DNA of 64,000 nt from Litchfieldia sinesaloumensis (GTDB lineage Bacteria > Bacillota > Bacilli > Bacillales > Bacillaceae_L). Every line of letters starts with the position of its first letter. Within the stretch, counting starts at the first letter, position 1. Where the stretch lies: positions 2,153,805 to 2,217,804 of the forward strand of contig NZ_LT732529.1 of the NCBI RefSeq assembly GCF_900156865.1, in the 5' to 3' direction. Positions 29,118 to 40,626 of the stretch are shown here, in pieces. The position numbers and the translations under genes were made by a program. The notes below the pieces were generated by a model that was not told the origin of the DNA, made no database searches, and saw nothing but the letters and a program-made list of their open reading frames with translations.

Positions 29118-29556
29118 ATTTACTTTCAATAATTAAAGTGACTGGTCCTACATTTGTAAACTGGACATCCATCATAGCTCCGAAAGTTCCTGTCTCCACA
29201 TGTACACCTTTGTCACGGACTTCCTTATTGAAAGATTCATACATTTCTTCTGCGTAATCCGGTTTTGCTGCGTCCATAAAGTTTGGACGTCGACCTTTCC
29301 GACAATCACCATATAAAGTGAATTGTGATACTGATAGAATACTACCTTTTACATCAAGTAAAGATAAATTCATTTTCCCTTCCTGATCCTCGAAGATCCG
29401 AAGATTTACGATTTTATCTGCCACATACTTAACGTCCTCAATTGTGTCAGAATGGGTGATTCCAACCAGAACCATTAGACCATTTTCTATCGAACCTACT
29501 TCTTCATTTTGGACAATCACTCGTGCATCTTTGGCACGCTGTACAACAACTCTCAT
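29116..29556 (-). CDS. dtd: D-aminoacyl-tRNA deacylase
   Basis: A 146-residue enzyme that hydrolyses D-aminoacyl-tRNA (and glycyl-tRNA-Ala) to recycle tRNA. The start is [15 protein letters not shown], the first active-site motif is [11 protein letters not shown], and the cis-Gly-Pro proofreading motif is NVGPVTL near the C-terminus. It lies about 47 bases after relA; the relA-dtd pair is conserved in Bacillus. ATG start. Length is normal. Confidence 0.96.
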   Translation of the reverse strand: MRVVVQRAKDARVIVQNEEVGSIENGLMVLVGITHSDTIEDVKYVADKIVNLRIFEDQEGKMNLSLLDVKGSILSVSQFTLYGDCRKGRRPNFMDAAKPDYAEEMYESFNKEVRDKGVHVETGTFGAMMDVQFTNVGPVTLIIESK

Positions 29557-29602
29557 AACCTATCCCTTCTGTACTCGCAATACTTGCTTAAACTCCATAA
29601 TA

Positions 29603-31792
29603 TTAGCTCATAACTCGACGAACCGTATAAATATCACGAATTTGCTTAATCCGTTCAACAACCTTATGAAGATGGCTCACATTTTGAATGGAAATGGACA
29701 TATTGATTGTAGCCATTTTATTACGATCAGATTTTCCTGAAACAGCTGTAATATTTGTCTTCGTCTCATTTACAGCTTGGAGGACTTCATTTAATAAGCC
29801 CCTACGATCAAATCCATTTATTTCAATTTCAACATTAAACTCTTTACGATCGTTCAGGTTACTCTCCCATTCAACCTCAATTAAACGCGCTTTAGCATCC
29901 TGAGTATGAACATTTTGGCAATCTGCCCTGTGTACAGAGACTCCTCTTCCTTTTGTAATAAATCCGACAATCTCATCACCTGGAACTGGATTACAACATC
30001 TGGATAGACGAATAAGTAGATTATCAATTCCTTGGACCTGTACTCCTGAATCTCGCCTTTTCGAGCGTGTTGAAACCTGCTTAACTTCGGACACTGTTTC
30101 CGCAACTTGTTCGAGGTCACGTTGCTTTCTCAATTTATCCGTCAATCTGTTTGCAATTTGGGCTGCAGTAATACCGTTATACCCAATAGCTGCATACATA
30201 TCATCTTCATTTGTAAAGTTGAACTTTTCTGCTACCCTTTTAATATTTTCAGGTGTTAAGATGTCTTTTACTTCGAACTCAAGGTTGCGAATTTCTTTTT
30301 CGACCAGTTCTTTCCCTTTTTCAATATTCTCTTCACGTCGTTGTTTTTTAAAGAATTGACGGATCTTATTTTTTGCTTGTGAAGTTTGAGCAAGTTTAAC
30401 CCAATCTTGACTTGGACCATAGGAATGTTTAGAGGTTAGTATTTCAATGATATCCCCCGTTTTCAATTCATAATCCAAGGTCACCATCTTCCCATTTACT
30501 TTAGCACCAATCGTTTTATTCCCAATTTCAGAGTGAATCCGGTATGCAAAATCGATAGGAACTGAGCCAAAAGGCAGTTCGATCACATCACCTTTAGGTG
30601 TAAAGACAAACACCATATCCGAAAACAAATCAATTTTTAAGGATTCCATGAACTCTTCAGCGTTGGACGCGTCGTTCTGCCATTCTAGAATTTCACGGAA
30701 CCATGTTAATTTTTCCTCAAATGTTGATTGTTGGTTGACCTGTTTCCCCTCTTTGTACGCCCAATGTGCCGCAATCCCGTATTCTGCAATCTGGTGCATT
30801 TCCACTGTACGAATTTGAACCTCCAGTGGGTCACCCTTAGGACCGATAACAGTTGTATGGAGAGACTGATACATATTCGGTTTAGGCATTGCAATATAAT
30901 CCTTGAACCGACCAGGCATTGGCTTCCAACATGTATGAATAATACCTAAAACAGCGTAACAATCTTTAATACTACCTACAACAATCCGGACAGCGAGTAG
31001 GTCATAGATTTCATTAAATTGTTTATTTTGCAGAACCATTTTTCGATAAATACTGTAAATATGCTTGGGGCGCCCCGATATGTCCGCTCTGATAGATACC
31101 TCATCAACACGGTCTTTTACTTCATCAATTACATCATCAAGATATTCCTCACGTTCCGCACGCTTCTTTTTCATGAGGTTAACTATACGATAGTACTGCT
31201 GTGGATTTAAATAACGTAAGGCTGTATCCTCAAGTTCCCATTTAATTTTTGAGATACCGAGGCGGTGTGCTAATGGAGCAAAGATTTCGAGCGTCTCATT
31301 AGAAATTCTGCGCTGCTTTTCTGCTGGGAGATGTTTAAGAGTACGCATATTGTGCAAACGGTCTGCTAGCTTAATTAAAATTACTCGTATGTCCTGGGCC
31401 ATTGCCACAAACATTTTTCGATGATTTTCAGCTTGCTGTTCTTCCTGAGATTTAAATTTAATTTTACCTAGCTTCGTTACCCCATCAACAAGCATAGCAA
31501 CCTCTGGGGTGAATGCATCACTGATTTCTTGGAGAGTGACTTTCGTGTCCTCTACTACGTCATGTAAAAAGCCACCCGCAATTGTAGAAGGGTCCATTTC
31601 GAGATCCACTAAAATACCTGCAACCTGTACTGGATGTATGATATAAGGTTCACCCGATTTACGAAATTGTTCCTTATGGGCTTCATCTGCGAATTGATAA
31701 GCACGTGAAATAAATTCGATATCATCGTCATTTAAATATTCTTTTGCTTTTTCTATCACTTGCTCAGGAGTTAAGACCTGTTCGTTTGCCAT
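29603..31792 (-). CDS. relA: Bifunctional (p)ppGpp synthetase/hydrolase RelA
   Basis: A 729-residue RSH-family enzyme that makes and degrades (p)ppGpp in the stringent response. The N-terminal HD hydrolase domain contains [10 protein letters not shown] (about 70). The synthetase domain contains [17 protein letters not shown] domain ([20 protein letters not shown], about 390), a zinc-finger/CC region ([13 protein letters not shown]) and a C-terminal ACT domain follow. I set the start at ATG of MANEQVLT, as in B. subtilis RelA, with AAAAAGGTG upstream; a GTG four codons earlier is less likely. The intact HD motif suggests a bifunctional enzyme. Confidence 0.97.
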   Translation of the reverse strand: MANEQVLTPEQVIEKAKEYLNDDDIEFISRAYQFADEAHKEQFRKSGEPYIIHPVQVAGILVDLEMDPSTIAGGFLHDVVEDTKVTLQEISDAFTPEVAMLVDGVTKLGKIKFKSQEEQQAENHRKMFVAMAQDIRVILIKLADRLHNMRTLKHLPAEKQRRISNETLEIFAPLAHRLGISKIKWELEDTALRYLNPQQYYRIVNLMKKKRAEREEYLDDVIDEVKDRVDEVSIRADISGRPKHIYSIYRKMVLQNKQFNEIYDLLAVRIVVGSIKDCYAVLGIIHTCWKPMPGRFKDYIAMPKPNMYQSLHTTVIGPKGDPLEVQIRTVEMHQIAEYGIAAHWAYKEGKQVNQQSTFEEKLTWFREILEWQNDASNAEEFMESLKIDLFSDMVFVFTPKGDVIELPFGSVPIDFAYRIHSEIGNKTIGAKVNGKMVTLDYELKTGDIIEILTSKHSYGPSQDWVKLAQTSQAKNKIRQFFKKQRREENIEKGKELVEKEIRNLEFEVKDILTPENIKRVAEKFNFTNEDDMYAAIGYNGITAAQIANRLTDKLRKQRDLEQVAETVSEVKQVSTRSKRRDSGVQVQGIDNLLIRLSRCCNPVPGDEIVGFITKGRGVSVHRADCQNVHTQDAKARLIEVEWESNLNDRKEFNVEIEINGFDRRGLLNEVLQAVNETKTNITAVSGKSDRNKMATINMSISIQNVSHLHKVVERIKQIRDIYTVRRVMS

Positions 31793-31969
31793 GGATTTTA
31801 TCACCTTTTTAGAAATTAAAGATTCAAAGATAAGCTCTTTGAATCGTTTTTAAATATTGAATAAGAAAGTTATTGTTACTATTATCTTGAAATTTTCGAT
31901 AGATGTAAAGGGAAATGAAAGAAATAGTGCTTACAGAGTGAAAAAACTTAGCTTACGAACGTAATCTAT

Positions 31970-32000
31970 TAAAAAAAAGCGCTCATAAAGAGCACTTTTA
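31970..32000 (-). terminator. Terminator after apt
   Basis: On the minus strand AAAAGTGCTC-TTTAT-GAGCGCTTTT (one G:U pair) runs into eight T residues. It separates apt from relA. Confidence 0.85.
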
Positions 32001-32510
32001 GAATTGCATTAGTGTTAATACATCATATCCATCTAACTTATCACGACCATCTAGGTATGTGAGTTCGATAAGGAATGCAATTCCTGCAACAACACCACCG
32101 AGTTCTTCCACTAGTTTGATCGTAGCTTCAATTGTTCCACCAGTTGCTAATAGGTCATCTGTAATAAGTACACGTTGACCTGGTTTAATCGCATCTTTAT
32201 GGATTGTTAAAACATCTTTTCCATATTCAAGACCATAATCTACTTTTATTACGTCCCTTGGTAGCTTTCCTTCCTTCCTAACTGGAGCAAAGCCTACACC
32301 ATGTGAGTATGCTACAGGACAACCAATAATGAAGCCACGTGCTTCTGGTCCAACAACAAGATCGATTTCTTTCTCTCTTGCATACTTTACGATTTGGTCT
32401 GTAGCATATTTATACGCTTCACCATCATTCATTAAAGGCGTAATATCTTTAAACTTAATTCCTGGTTTTGGATAGTCTTCAACAATTTCGACAAATTTTT
32501 TTAAATCCAT
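31998..32510 (-). CDS. apt: Adenine phosphoribosyltransferase
   Basis: A 170-residue purine salvage enzyme converting adenine and PRPP to [21 protein letters not shown] marks [17 protein letters not shown] the mid-protein loop, and [16 protein letters not shown] is the PRPP-binding motif with two acidic residues. The ATG shares its A with the recJ TAA stop (TAATG), so the two genes are translationally coupled. Length is standard. Confidence 0.97.
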   Translation of the reverse strand: MDLKKFVEIVEDYPKPGIKFKDITPLMNDGEAYKYATDQIVKYAREKEIDLVVGPEARGFIIGCPVAYSHGVGFAPVRKEGKLPRDVIKVDYGLEYGKDVLTIHKDAIKPGQRVLITDDLLATGGTIEATIKLVEELGGVVAGIAFLIELTYLDGRDKLDGYDVLTLMQF

Positions 32511-34864
32511 TAATTTATTGCCTCCTCAAGCGAATGCGAACCTTTATTTAGTGCATCAAACCACTGCTTTAATTGTTGATATGATGAATACAATAATAGC
32601 TTTTCCAATTCAATTCGTTTTGCTTTCAATTGGTATGTTTTCGATTCAGTCAAATCCCTTTTCTTGCCCTGATTTGATAATGAAATAAGTCCATTGTCTA
32701 TTTTAACAAAATCTAATTCAAAAAACACCTGTGACATGAAATCAATTGTTTCCGTTGACCAGCCTCTATATTTTGCTAGTTCATGGGCATAGCGATTTAG
32801 ATTAAATGGACCCTTTTTAGCTAAAAATGCGTAAAACCATTTAAAATGCTCTCTAGTTGGTATTGTACTGAAAAAATGGTCCTGTTCCTGATAGAACAAT
32901 GTATAAATTCGATCTGGGAGGCCTTTTTCAAATAATGCTTTAATCAATTCACCTTCATCTGGTAAATCAAGTAGAATAACATGCTTTGTATCTAATTGTT
33001 GATTTTTTGCTTCTTCAATCGAAGAAATAACTAGAATATCCTGGTTTTCTACTTTTAACTTTTGAGGTGTTTCTGTTGAAAAAGAAATGAGTTGAAGTTT
33101 TTCATCCGCTATCTTCTCAAGATAAGAAGAAAAATCACGCATCCCACGAATATCAAATAATTGCCACTCATTTACAGCGATGTCTTTTAACATAATTTGT
33201 GGTTTACGGTTATTGTTCCATTCATTAATAGATAATTCTCCAATAACAGATACCTTTGATAAAGGAGAAATCCCTTCACAAGCATGTCCTAATCCAAATC
33301 CGACCCCGTCTAATCCTATTGATTCATCTTGTAATTCTATTTTTAAATGACTTTGGTCTGCCCCTATTCGACGGATTGTATTAACTCCAACATTATTAAT
33401 CTGCACAGTTGGTTTTGGATTCCCCATTCCAAACGGCGCAAGTTTGTTCATTTCGAATATAGACTCAATTGTAATCTCATGAATACTACAAATTGCATCG
33501 ACTGCAGCAATTGGTTGAAAATCTTCTTGTGTTAATACTTCATTTGCAATCTCATTAAGTCTTGTTCTTAAATCGTCCACATCATCAACAGCTAGCGTCA
33601 TACCCGCAGCCATCGGATGACCACCGAAATGCGGTAGGATATCACGACACGTGGAAAGACTTTCATAAAGGTTGAATCCCTCTATACTTCTTGCCGAACC
33701 TTTAGCCAATCCTTTTTCAGGGTCAATACTAAGGACAATTGTTGGGCGATAAAAACGATCAACTAGTCGTGAAGCAACGATTCCTATTACCCCAGAGTTC
33801 CAGCCTTCTCTAGCGATAACTAATACGGAATTAGAAGAGGGTGGGTAGTTTTCCTCAACCTCTTGAATGGCTTCTTGAGTTAATTTAGTAACAAGTTGCT
33901 GTCTTTCCTTATTCAGTTCATCGATTTCATCGGCAATATATGCAGCCTCTTCAAGATCATTTGTCATTAACAAATCAACCGCAGGATCCGCAGATTGCAA
34001 ACGACCTACTGCATTAATTCTTGGACCAATTGCAAATCCAACGGTTTCTTCGGAAATATCATTAGATTCAACTTTGGCTTTTTTCAATAATGCCTTTAAA
34101 CCAGGTCGTTGTGTATTCTGTAAAGCCCTTATTCCCATTTTAGCAATAAGACGGTTTTCCCCATGTAAAGGTACCAAATCGGCGATTGTTCCAATAACAG
34201 CCACATCCAGTAAATCTGTAGGTACAGTTCCACGTAATGCATGGGCTACTTTAAACGCAACACCAACCCCGGCCAATTCCTTGAACGGATATTGACTATT
34301 TGGTAATTTTGGATGAATAATGGCTGTTGCAACTGGTAACTCAGGACCCACCTCATGGTGATCCGTAATAATTAAATCTAATCCCAGTTCTTTTGCCACC
34401 TCTGCTTCATGAAGGGCTGAAATCCCTGTATCTACCGTTATAATTAAAGAAATCCCTTCTGATTTTGCCCAGCGGAAAGCTGCCTCATTGGGACCGTATC
34501 CTTCTGTAAATCGATTTGGAATATAAAAATCAACATTTGCACCTTTTTCTTTTAAAGCAGTGACCATAACAGTCGTACTGCTAACCCCGTCAGCATCATA
34601 ATCACCAAAGACTAAAATACGCTCCTCTTTTTCAATGGCCTCATTAATACGTTCGATGGCCGTACCCATTTGTTCAAGTAGAAATGGATCGTGGAATTCG
34701 AGTTTGTCTAGTTCTAAAAATTCACGTGCTGACTCTACGGTTGTAAGCCCTCTACTCACTAGCAGGGATGCTACTAGAGGTGTAACTTGCAGCTCTTTAA
34801 CAAGTAGATTTGCAATTGTATTGTTGCATTCATTTAGTTTCCAACGAGTTTTAGATTGTAACAA
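32510..34864 (-). CDS. recJ: Single-stranded-DNA-specific exonuclease RecJ
   Basis: A 784-residue 5'-3' single-strand exonuclease for repair and recombination. It has DHH-superfamily motifs [15 protein letters not shown] (about 80), [16 protein letters not shown] (about 155) and [11 protein letters not shown] of the DHHA1 domain, followed by an OB fold (about 455-560). A 200-residue C-terminal extension is typical of Bacillus RecJ. TTG at 34864 was chosen: GGGGTG lies 6 bases upstream and the protein then starts [10 protein letters not shown] like B. subtilis. The stop overlaps the apt start. Confidence 0.96.
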   Translation of the reverse strand: MLQSKTRWKLNECNNTIANLLVKELQVTPLVASLLVSRGLTTVESAREFLELDKLEFHDPFLLEQMGTAIERINEAIEKEERILVFGDYDADGVSSTTVMVTALKEKGANVDFYIPNRFTEGYGPNEAAFRWAKSEGISLIITVDTGISALHEAEVAKELGLDLIITDHHEVGPELPVATAIIHPKLPNSQYPFKELAGVGVAFKVAHALRGTVPTDLLDVAVIGTIADLVPLHGENRLIAKMGIRALQNTQRPGLKALLKKAKVESNDISEETVGFAIGPRINAVGRLQSADPAVDLLMTNDLEEAAYIADEIDELNKERQQLVTKLTQEAIQEVEENYPPSSNSVLVIAREGWNSGVIGIVASRLVDRFYRPTIVLSIDPEKGLAKGSARSIEGFNLYESLSTCRDILPHFGGHPMAAGMTLAVDDVDDLRTRLNEIANEVLTQEDFQPIAAVDAICSIHEITIESIFEMNKLAPFGMGNPKPTVQINNVGVNTIRRIGADQSHLKIELQDESIGLDGVGFGLGHACEGISPLSKVSVIGELSINEWNNNRKPQIMLKDIAVNEWQLFDIRGMRDFSSYLEKIADEKLQLISFSTETPQKLKVENQDILVISSIEEAKNQQLDTKHVILLDLPDEGELIKALFEKGLPDRIYTLFYQEQDHFFSTIPTREHFKWFYAFLAKKGPFNLNRYAHELAKYRGWSTETIDFMSQVFFELDFVKIDNGLISLSNQGKKRDLTESKTYQLKAKRIELEKLLLYSSYQQLKQWFDALNKGSHSLEEAIN

Positions 34865-34951
34865 AATGCTCACCCCTTAACCACACTATTATACCGGAGC
34901 ATTTTGTGTGTTACAACGATTGACATTTTTTATTCACTATGTGTCTACCGT

Positions 34952-35848
34952 TCATTCGTCGTCTGAGTAAGGATTAATATGGATAAAGACATTTTGTACA
35001 TGCGCATTCTCCATCAGCTTGGCTTTAACCCTTTTCCCAACTTTATGCCCTTCTTCTACTGTCATATAGGGATCAACTGAAATTTTTAAATCAACAATGA
35101 CATAATGGCCATGTTCACGAGCATGAAGCTCTGTTATTTTTTTTACATCTGGGACCGACATAACTAGTTCTCTTAATTCAGTAGTATCTTCATCATGTAA
35201 AACATGATCTAATGTATTATGTATTGCCTCTGTTCCAAATTCCCATGCCATCTTTAAAATTAAAATGGCCACAACTATTCCTGCAACTGGATCTGCATAA
35301 ACGAGCCAATCAATGCCTAAGTAGCCACCAATTAACGCACCAACAATTCCTACTAGGGTTGCTAGAGATGCAAATACATCGGAGCGATCATCGTACGCAT
35401 TAATTATGAGTGCGTCACTTTTAATCTTTTTTCCGAGATTATACTTATATCGAAACATGATTTCCTTAATGACAATTGAAAAAAGAACCGCATATATTGC
35501 CATTGATTTTGGAACATCAATTGGCTGGAAAAATGCTTCAAAAGACGATTTTCCAATTTCAAAGCCAACGAGTGCTAGTAATACAGCAACAATAATGGCC
35601 GCAATAGATTCAGCCTTACCATGTCCATAAGGATGGTCCTCGTCTGGTGGTCTTTTTGCTGCTCGTACACCTATAAAAACAGCAAGAGAACCTGCGACAT
35701 CTGAAGCAGAGTGGACAGCATCTGCTACAAGTGCACGGCTGTTTGATTGAACACCTATTACCCATTTAATAACGGCTAATATGATATTACCTACGATACC
35801 AATAATAATAGCTTTTTCCGCTTGTTTAAAGCGATCCTTCTCTTGCAA
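34952..35848 (-). CDS. Cation diffusion facilitator (CDF) transporter
   Basis: A 298-residue divalent-cation/proton antiporter with six membrane segments and a cytoplasmic C-terminal domain (about residues 210-295). The intramembrane metal site is formed by LVADAVHSASDVAGS in TM2 and INAYDDRSDVFAS in TM5. Here the first position of the second pair is Asp and the first pair has His, a mixture seen in zinc and in manganese or iron CDFs, so the metal cannot be assigned. The C-terminus contains ELHAREHGHYVIVDLKISVD. It lies between recJ and secDF as a separate unit. Confidence 0.92.
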   Translation of the reverse strand: MQEKDRFKQAEKAIIIGIVGNIILAVIKWVIGVQSNSRALVADAVHSASDVAGSLAVFIGVRAAKRPPDEDHPYGHGKAESIAAIIVAVLLALVGFEIGKSSFEAFFQPIDVPKSMAIYAVLFSIVIKEIMFRYKYNLGKKIKSDALIINAYDDRSDVFASLATLVGIVGALIGGYLGIDWLVYADPVAGIVVAILILKMAWEFGTEAIHNTLDHVLHDEDTTELRELVMSVPDVKKITELHAREHGHYVIVDLKISVDPYMTVEEGHKVGKRVKAKLMENAHVQNVFIHINPYSDDE

Positions 35849-35949
35849 AAATCCTCATCCTCCCCTTTTACGTTTGAGAAATTTCTATTCTACACATGTT
35901 TTTTAGTCTATCCAAAAGTAAAACAACTCATCAAGGTTAAACGGAATAT

Positions 35950-35979
35950 AAAAAGCCGTGAAAAAATCACGACTTTTTA
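35950..35979 (-). terminator. Terminator after secDF
   Basis: On the minus strand AAAAAGTCGTGA-TTTTT-TCACGGCTTTTT gives a stem with T-run 11 bases after the secDF stop codon. Confidence 0.88.
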
Positions 35980-35990
35980 CTAATTATAAA

Positions 35991-38234
35991 TTAAACCTCT
36001 GGTTCTGCTTCTGTCTTAACAGTTCGTTTTTTAGCTAATTGCTTCGCTTTCCAAACTAACCAAAGTTGTGCAGCTATGAATATGGATGAATACATACCCG
36101 CAACTAAACCGATTGTTAACGCGAAAGAGAAATTTGTAATAGCTTGTCCACCAAGTAATAACAAAGCCACACTTGTGAAAATAACTGTTATAGCAGTATT
36201 GACAGAACGGCCTAATGTCTGTCGTAGACCAGCGTTTACTATACTTGCCAAATCTTCGTAGGTCTTAATACGCTTTTTCTTCTTATATAGTTCCCGAATC
36301 CTATCGAAGGTTACAATCGTGTCATTAATTGAATAACCGATAATTGTTAAGATGGCGGCAATAAACGTAACGTCCACCTCAAGGCGAGTGACACTAAAGA
36401 TTACAATCATAAAGAATGCATCATGGAATAGTGCGACAATTGCCGCTAGTCCCATTAACCATTCGAAACGGAAAGCTACATAGATGATAATACCAGCCAT
36501 CGCAATTAAACTAGCGATAAACGCATTTCTCGCCAGTTCTTTCCCGACTGTTGGAGAGACAGTACTTACGTTAGGGTCTGCTCCATAGATATCATGAAAA
36601 TGGGCTTTAACTTCATTCACTTGCTCTTTTGAGAGTTCATCTGCAAATCTAGCAACACCGATTTCCTTATTATCACCTGAAATAATAATTTCCTTCGCTT
36701 CTAAATTTAGCTTACTGAGCTCTTCAGCAAATTCTTCTTGAGTAATAGCCTCTTCTGCAAGAACTTCTATGCGTGTACCCGCAACAAAATCAATTCCTAA
36801 ATTTAATCTAAAGATTGCTAGTACCGCAATACCTACAATAATCATTATTCCAGATGCCAGGAAGAATTTCCTTTTATGCTTAGCAAAATCAAAGCGGTCA
36901 AATTTGGTTGGGTAATTTCCTTCCTCATCAGCATCTGCCAAGTTACGAATTTGACTTTGTTTAACTCCAAACCAACTTGGCTTTTTATTTAAGAATTTAC
37001 TATTAACCCATAAACCAAGTAGTAGTCGACTTCCGTATACTGCTGTAATAAAGCTCAGTAATATACTTACAATCAACATTGTAGCAAAGCCTTTTACGGC
37101 ACTTGTACCAAAGACAAATAAGACCCCAGCCGCTAATAATGTTGTAATATTCGCATCAAAAATGGTCAAGAATGAGTTTTTACTACCTGAACGGTAGGCA
37201 GATAGGATTGATTTTCCAGACCTGATTTCTTCCTTAATCCGTTCATAGGTAATAATATTGGCATCAACAGCCATTCCGACACCAAGGATTAACGCAGCGA
37301 TACCTGGTAAGGTGAGAACCGCATTCATCCAGTCAAACACAAGTATATTTAAATAAACAAAGATACTTAACGTGATTGTAGCAATTACACCAGGGAATCG
37401 GTAGAATACAAGCATGAATAATAGCACTAAGGCAATACCGATTGCTCCAGCAATAATTGTTTTGTTGAGAGCCTGCTCACCAAATTTCGCTCCAACTGAA
37501 GTGGAGTATATCTCTTCAAGATCAACAGGAAGTGCACCTGCATTTAATAAAGAAGCAAGTTCTTTTGCTTCGTCAACAGTAAAGTTGCCTTCGATTGAGA
37601 CTGATTTTGAGTTAAATACTTGACGAACTGTTGCTGCAGAAAGGTACTTTGGATTTGGGTTATTACGTTCAGTCTCGAACGAATCTACACCTTCTTCAAA
37701 GTCTAACCAAATCACCATTAAGTTGTTTGGAGCTAGGTCGAGAACTTTTTGAGTAGCATTTTTTAAGTCCTCTGGGTTAGTTACGGTTAAAGAAACAGCT
37801 GGTTTTCCATATTCGTCGAATGCCTGATTTGCACCATTTTGTGCTAACTGTGAACCATCAAGTAGTACGTTATCGTTTACATCTCTGAAGGTTAGCTTTG
37901 CTTGAGTTGATAGAATTTCACGGACCTTTTGCTGGTCTTCTACACCCGCTAGTTGCACACGAACGCGATCTTCACCTTCAATTTGGATATTTGGTTCATT
38001 TACACCAAGTACGTTTACACGGTTATTTAGTGCATTAACGGTACTTACTAGGGCTTCTCTATCAATTTTATCGCCTTCCTTAGCCGGTTTTACCTCATAG
38101 AGGATTTCAAAACCACCTTGGAGATCAAGTCCTAATTTAATATTTTTTGCGGTATCAGTACCAGTTACTCCAATTAATGCCCCAAAGAGCAACACCAGTA
38201 CGAAAAACACCGCGATCCGGCCTTTTTTAACCAT
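35991..38234 (-). CDS. secDF: Fused protein translocase subunit SecDF
   Basis: A 747-residue fusion of SecD and SecF in one polypeptide, as in Bacillus. It uses the proton gradient to help late steps of Sec export. TM1 is at the N-terminus (RIAVFFVLVLLFGALIG), then LGLDLQGGFEILYEV and a large extracellular domain. TM2-6 include LILGVGMAVDANIITYERIK. A second half begins at about residue 450 (LNLGIDFVAGTRIEV), with IIGYSINDTIVTFDRIRE mirroring the first. ATG chosen from family N-termini; AGGAGG is 12 bases away, rather far. A family B repeat lies in its leader. Confidence 0.96.
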   Translation of the reverse strand: MVKKGRIAVFFVLVLLFGALIGVTGTDTAKNIKLGLDLQGGFEILYEVKPAKEGDKIDREALVSTVNALNNRVNVLGVNEPNIQIEGEDRVRVQLAGVEDQQKVREILSTQAKLTFRDVNDNVLLDGSQLAQNGANQAFDEYGKPAVSLTVTNPEDLKNATQKVLDLAPNNLMVIWLDFEEGVDSFETERNNPNPKYLSAATVRQVFNSKSVSIEGNFTVDEAKELASLLNAGALPVDLEEIYSTSVGAKFGEQALNKTIIAGAIGIALVLLFMLVFYRFPGVIATITLSIFVYLNILVFDWMNAVLTLPGIAALILGVGMAVDANIITYERIKEEIRSGKSILSAYRSGSKNSFLTIFDANITTLLAAGVLFVFGTSAVKGFATMLIVSILLSFITAVYGSRLLLGLWVNSKFLNKKPSWFGVKQSQIRNLADADEEGNYPTKFDRFDFAKHKRKFFLASGIMIIVGIAVLAIFRLNLGIDFVAGTRIEVLAEEAITQEEFAEELSKLNLEAKEIIISGDNKEIGVARFADELSKEQVNEVKAHFHDIYGADPNVSTVSPTVGKELARNAFIASLIAMAGIIIYVAFRFEWLMGLAAIVALFHDAFFMIVIFSVTRLEVDVTFIAAILTIIGYSINDTIVTFDRIRELYKKKKRIKTYEDLASIVNAGLRQTLGRSVNTAITVIFTSVALLLLGGQAITNFSFALTIGLVAGMYSSIFIAAQLWLVWKAKQLAKKRTVKTEAEPEV

Positions 38235-38258
38235 AAGTATGTATGTCCTCCTTTTTAT

Positions 38259-38383
38259 AAGAAAAGCACAAGGCACGCAGCCTATCGGTAACAAGTATTA
38301 GACGAGCTCTGACAGAAAGTGCAATTTACCTTTCCGAAGTGATTAGCTTGTCCTACGAGCCGAAGACACTTTTAAAGCTAGAC
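38259..38383. repeat. Dispersed intergenic repeat, family B copy 2, in the secDF leader
   Basis: Read on the minus strand it opens GTCTAGCTTTAAAAGTGTCT, contains TCGGCTCG and CTTTCTGTCA, and ends TTACCGATAGGCTGCGTGCC then TTGTGCTTTTCTT. This is the same order of blocks as at 29000-29117. Its downstream edge is about 11 bases from the secDF AGGAGG. It occupies most of the 276 bases between comN and secDF. Confidence 0.65.
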
Positions 38384-38510
38384 ATTCTAGCCCAAAACAT
38401 GACTTGTCCTATAAAGCCCTTCATCACAATTATGAAACAATGCGAATTTCATGTCAATTACGGCTTTACGTGAATTTCATGTACCATCAAATATTTACTT
38501 TTAATTAAGA

Positions 38511-38813
38511 TTATATCAAATTATTGAGTGCGTCTTTACCTTCACCTTCAAACCAACTTGGTGCTTTGAATGCTTCTACAGTAACATAGTTCATGTAATC
38601 CCCGACTTTTACACTTAGAATATCACCAACTAGTTGATATAATCGTTTTTCTTCCTTTTCTTTTTTCCATGTTTTATTTTTTAGGAACCCCCATAGTTCT
38701 TCTTCTGTAACACGGTCGTATCCGTACAACTCGAATTCTTCCAGCTTACTTTTTAAAAATGGACGAACTGTTTCACGAAACTTGTCATACATATGAGTTT
38801 GTGTCTGGTTCAC
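38511..38813 (-). CDS. comN: Post-transcriptional regulator ComN (YrzD)
   Basis: A 100-residue cytoplasmic protein matching the ComN/YrzD family: KFRETVRPFLKSKLEEFELY, VTEEELWGFLKNKTW, LYQLVGDILSVKVGDYMNYV. In B. subtilis ComN acts on comE operon mRNA and affects competence, working with DivIVA-linked localisation. The gene lies between secDF and divergent spoVB, as in B. subtilis. GTG start with GGGAGAG upstream. No RNA-binding motif is obvious; the assignment rests on family likeness and context. Confidence 0.87.
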   Translation of the reverse strand: MNQTQTHMYDKFRETVRPFLKSKLEEFELYGYDRVTEEELWGFLKNKTWKKEKEEKRLYQLVGDILSVKVGDYMNYVTVEAFKAPSWFEGEGKDALNNLI

Positions 38814-38930
38814 ATGTCATCTCTCCCGGCTTTTTATGTATACCTTTAAAAATCTGTGGAACTTACCGTGGCCTTACACCTACTCAGTAGGGATTTTTAT
38901 ACCCTTACTAATAAAGTAATCGAATACTTG

Positions 38931-38960
38931 TCATGCTTGGCCACATATCATGCATATAGT
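38931..38960 (+). promoter_or_regulatory. Possible sigma-E promoter of spoVB
   Basis: TCATGCT (38931-38937), 15 bases, CATATAGT (38953-38960) resemble sigma-E elements KMATATT and CATACAHT with two mismatches each. It lies 46 bases before the spoVB start. Weak match; listed because spoVB is a mother-cell gene in B. subtilis. Confidence 0.3.
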
Positions 38961-39006
38961 TAATTGTAAATGATATCACCTTTTTTGAGAAGGTAGGGAA
39001 AATGAA

Positions 39007-40569
39007 TTGTCAAAGCAAACTTTCCTCAAAGGAACATTAATCTTAATTATTGCAGGACTTATTACAAGAATATTGGGATTTATTAATAGGATTGTTGTCG
39101 CCCGGCTTATTGGTGAAGAAGGCGTTGGGCTATATATGATGGCAATCCCAACTTTTGTTCTCACCATTACATTAACTCAGATGGGCTTACCAGTGGCAAT
39201 ATCAAAATTGGTTGCCGAAGCAGAAGCACAAGGTGATAAGAGAAGAATTAAAAAAATCTTGGTCGTTTCGCTTTCCATTACTGGATCATTAAGTATCATC
39301 TTTACTCCGATGATGATTTTTCTTGCACCGCTGTTATCGGAAACATTACTTACTGACCAAAGAACATATTATCCTTTATTAGCGATTTCTCCAATCGTTC
39401 CTATTGTGGCGATTTCATCTGTCCTACGTGGTTACTTCCAAGGGCGCCAAAATATGAAACCACCTGCTTATTCACAGGTAATCGAACAAGTGGTCAGGAT
39501 TACATTGGTATATGTATTCACAAATGCCTTTCTACCATATGGAATTGAATATGCTGCAGCCGGTGCGATGCTTTCTGCTGTAGTCGGAGAGTTAATGTCC
39601 CTGTTTTATTTATTCTTCATGTTTAAAATGAAAAAACGGATTCGGATCAGAAAAAATTTTTTCAAATCTGCTAAAAATGGTAGAGATACCTTTAATGATT
39701 TGACGAGAATTGCGGTACCTACATTAGGAAGCCGATTAATCGGATCGATCTCATGGTTTTTTGAGCCGATAGTAGTTGCCCAAAGTTTGGCCATTGCAGG
39801 TGTTGTCACCCATTTAGCGACTAGGCAATACGGAGAATTAACAGGATTTGCTCTACCATTACTAATGCTTCCATCATTTATAACTGCATCACTTTCAACA
39901 GCTCTTGTTCCTTCCATAAGTGAAGCCGCGGCAAAGAAACAATCCTTATTAATTGAATATCGATTAAAACAAGCATTGCGTTTATCACTTGTTTCTGGAG
40001 GTTTATCAATTGTCGTTTTATACGTGTTTGCAGCACCAGTAATGGAGCTAATGTATGGAAATAGTAATTCTGCGATTTATATTAAAGTAATGGCACCGTT
40101 TTTTATCTTTTATTATTTCCAAGGGCCTCTACAAGCAACATTACAGGCACTTGATTTAGCGAAAGCAGCAATGATTAATAGCTTTATTGGAAATATAATA
40201 AAAACTGCCGCTATCTTCGTACTGGCTACAAGACCTTCTCTTGGAATTATGGGAGCTGCACTAGCAATTGTAATCGGTATGATGCTCGTTACACTCTTAC
40301 ATTTTTCTACAATTGTAAAAGCAATCTCTTATAGCTTTTATATCAAGGATTATCTAAAAAGTGGAATCACTATGATCCTTTCTGGTCTTGGCGGGCATTA
40401 CTTTTATCAAATGTTCTTAACAAACGAGCCTCTTCTCTTAAGAACTCTAGCAGCAATCGGTATTACATCTTTAATCTATGTCATTTTACTCTTCGTATTT
40501 AAGCTTTTGACTAAAGAGGAGGTAAAACGAATACCATTTATCGGACCAAAGCTCGCAACTCTTTTATAA
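39007..40569 (+). CDS. spoVB: Stage V sporulation protein B (SpoVB)
   Basis: A 520-residue polytopic membrane protein (about 14 segments) of the MOP/MVF flippase superfamily. It is needed for spore cortex peptidoglycan and is thought to flip lipid-linked precursors across the mother-cell-derived outer forespore membrane. The N-terminus SKQTFLKGTLILIIAGLITR and RLIGEEGVGLYMM agree closely with B. subtilis SpoVB as I remember it. The start is TTG at 39007; the nearby ATG (39003) is in another frame. It is convergent with the DUF421 gene, with which it shares a terminator. Confidence 0.93.
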   Translation: MSKQTFLKGTLILIIAGLITRILGFINRIVVARLIGEEGVGLYMMAIPTFVLTITLTQMGLPVAISKLVAEAEAQGDKRRIKKILVVSLSITGSLSIIFTPMMIFLAPLLSETLLTDQRTYYPLLAISPIVPIVAISSVLRGYFQGRQNMKPPAYSQVIEQVVRITLVYVFTNAFLPYGIEYAAAGAMLSAVVGELMSLFYLFFMFKMKKRIRIRKNFFKSAKNGRDTFNDLTRIAVPTLGSRLIGSISWFFEPIVVAQSLAIAGVVTHLATRQYGELTGFALPLLMLPSFITASLSTALVPSISEAAAKKQSLLIEYRLKQALRLSLVSGGLSIVVLYVFAAPVMELMYGNSNSAIYIKVMAPFFIFYYFQGPLQATLQALDLAKAAMINSFIGNIIKTAAIFVLATRPSLGIMGAALAIVIGMMLVTLLHFSTIVKAISYSFYIKDYLKSGITMILSGLGGHYFYQMFLTNEPLLLRTLAAIGITSLIYVILLFVFKLLTKEEVKRIPFIGPKLATLL

Positions 40570-40595
40570 ATCTTTGATATAAACATCTCACTGCG

Positions 40596-40626
40596 AAAAG
40601 GTAACCGGCACCGGTTACCTTTTTTC
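40596..40626. terminator. Bidirectional terminator between spoVB and the DUF421 gene
   Basis: AAAAGGTAACCGG-CA-CCGGTTACCTTTTTT forms a long stem with a two-base centre (loop likely larger), flanked by A and T runs, between convergent genes. Confidence 0.9.
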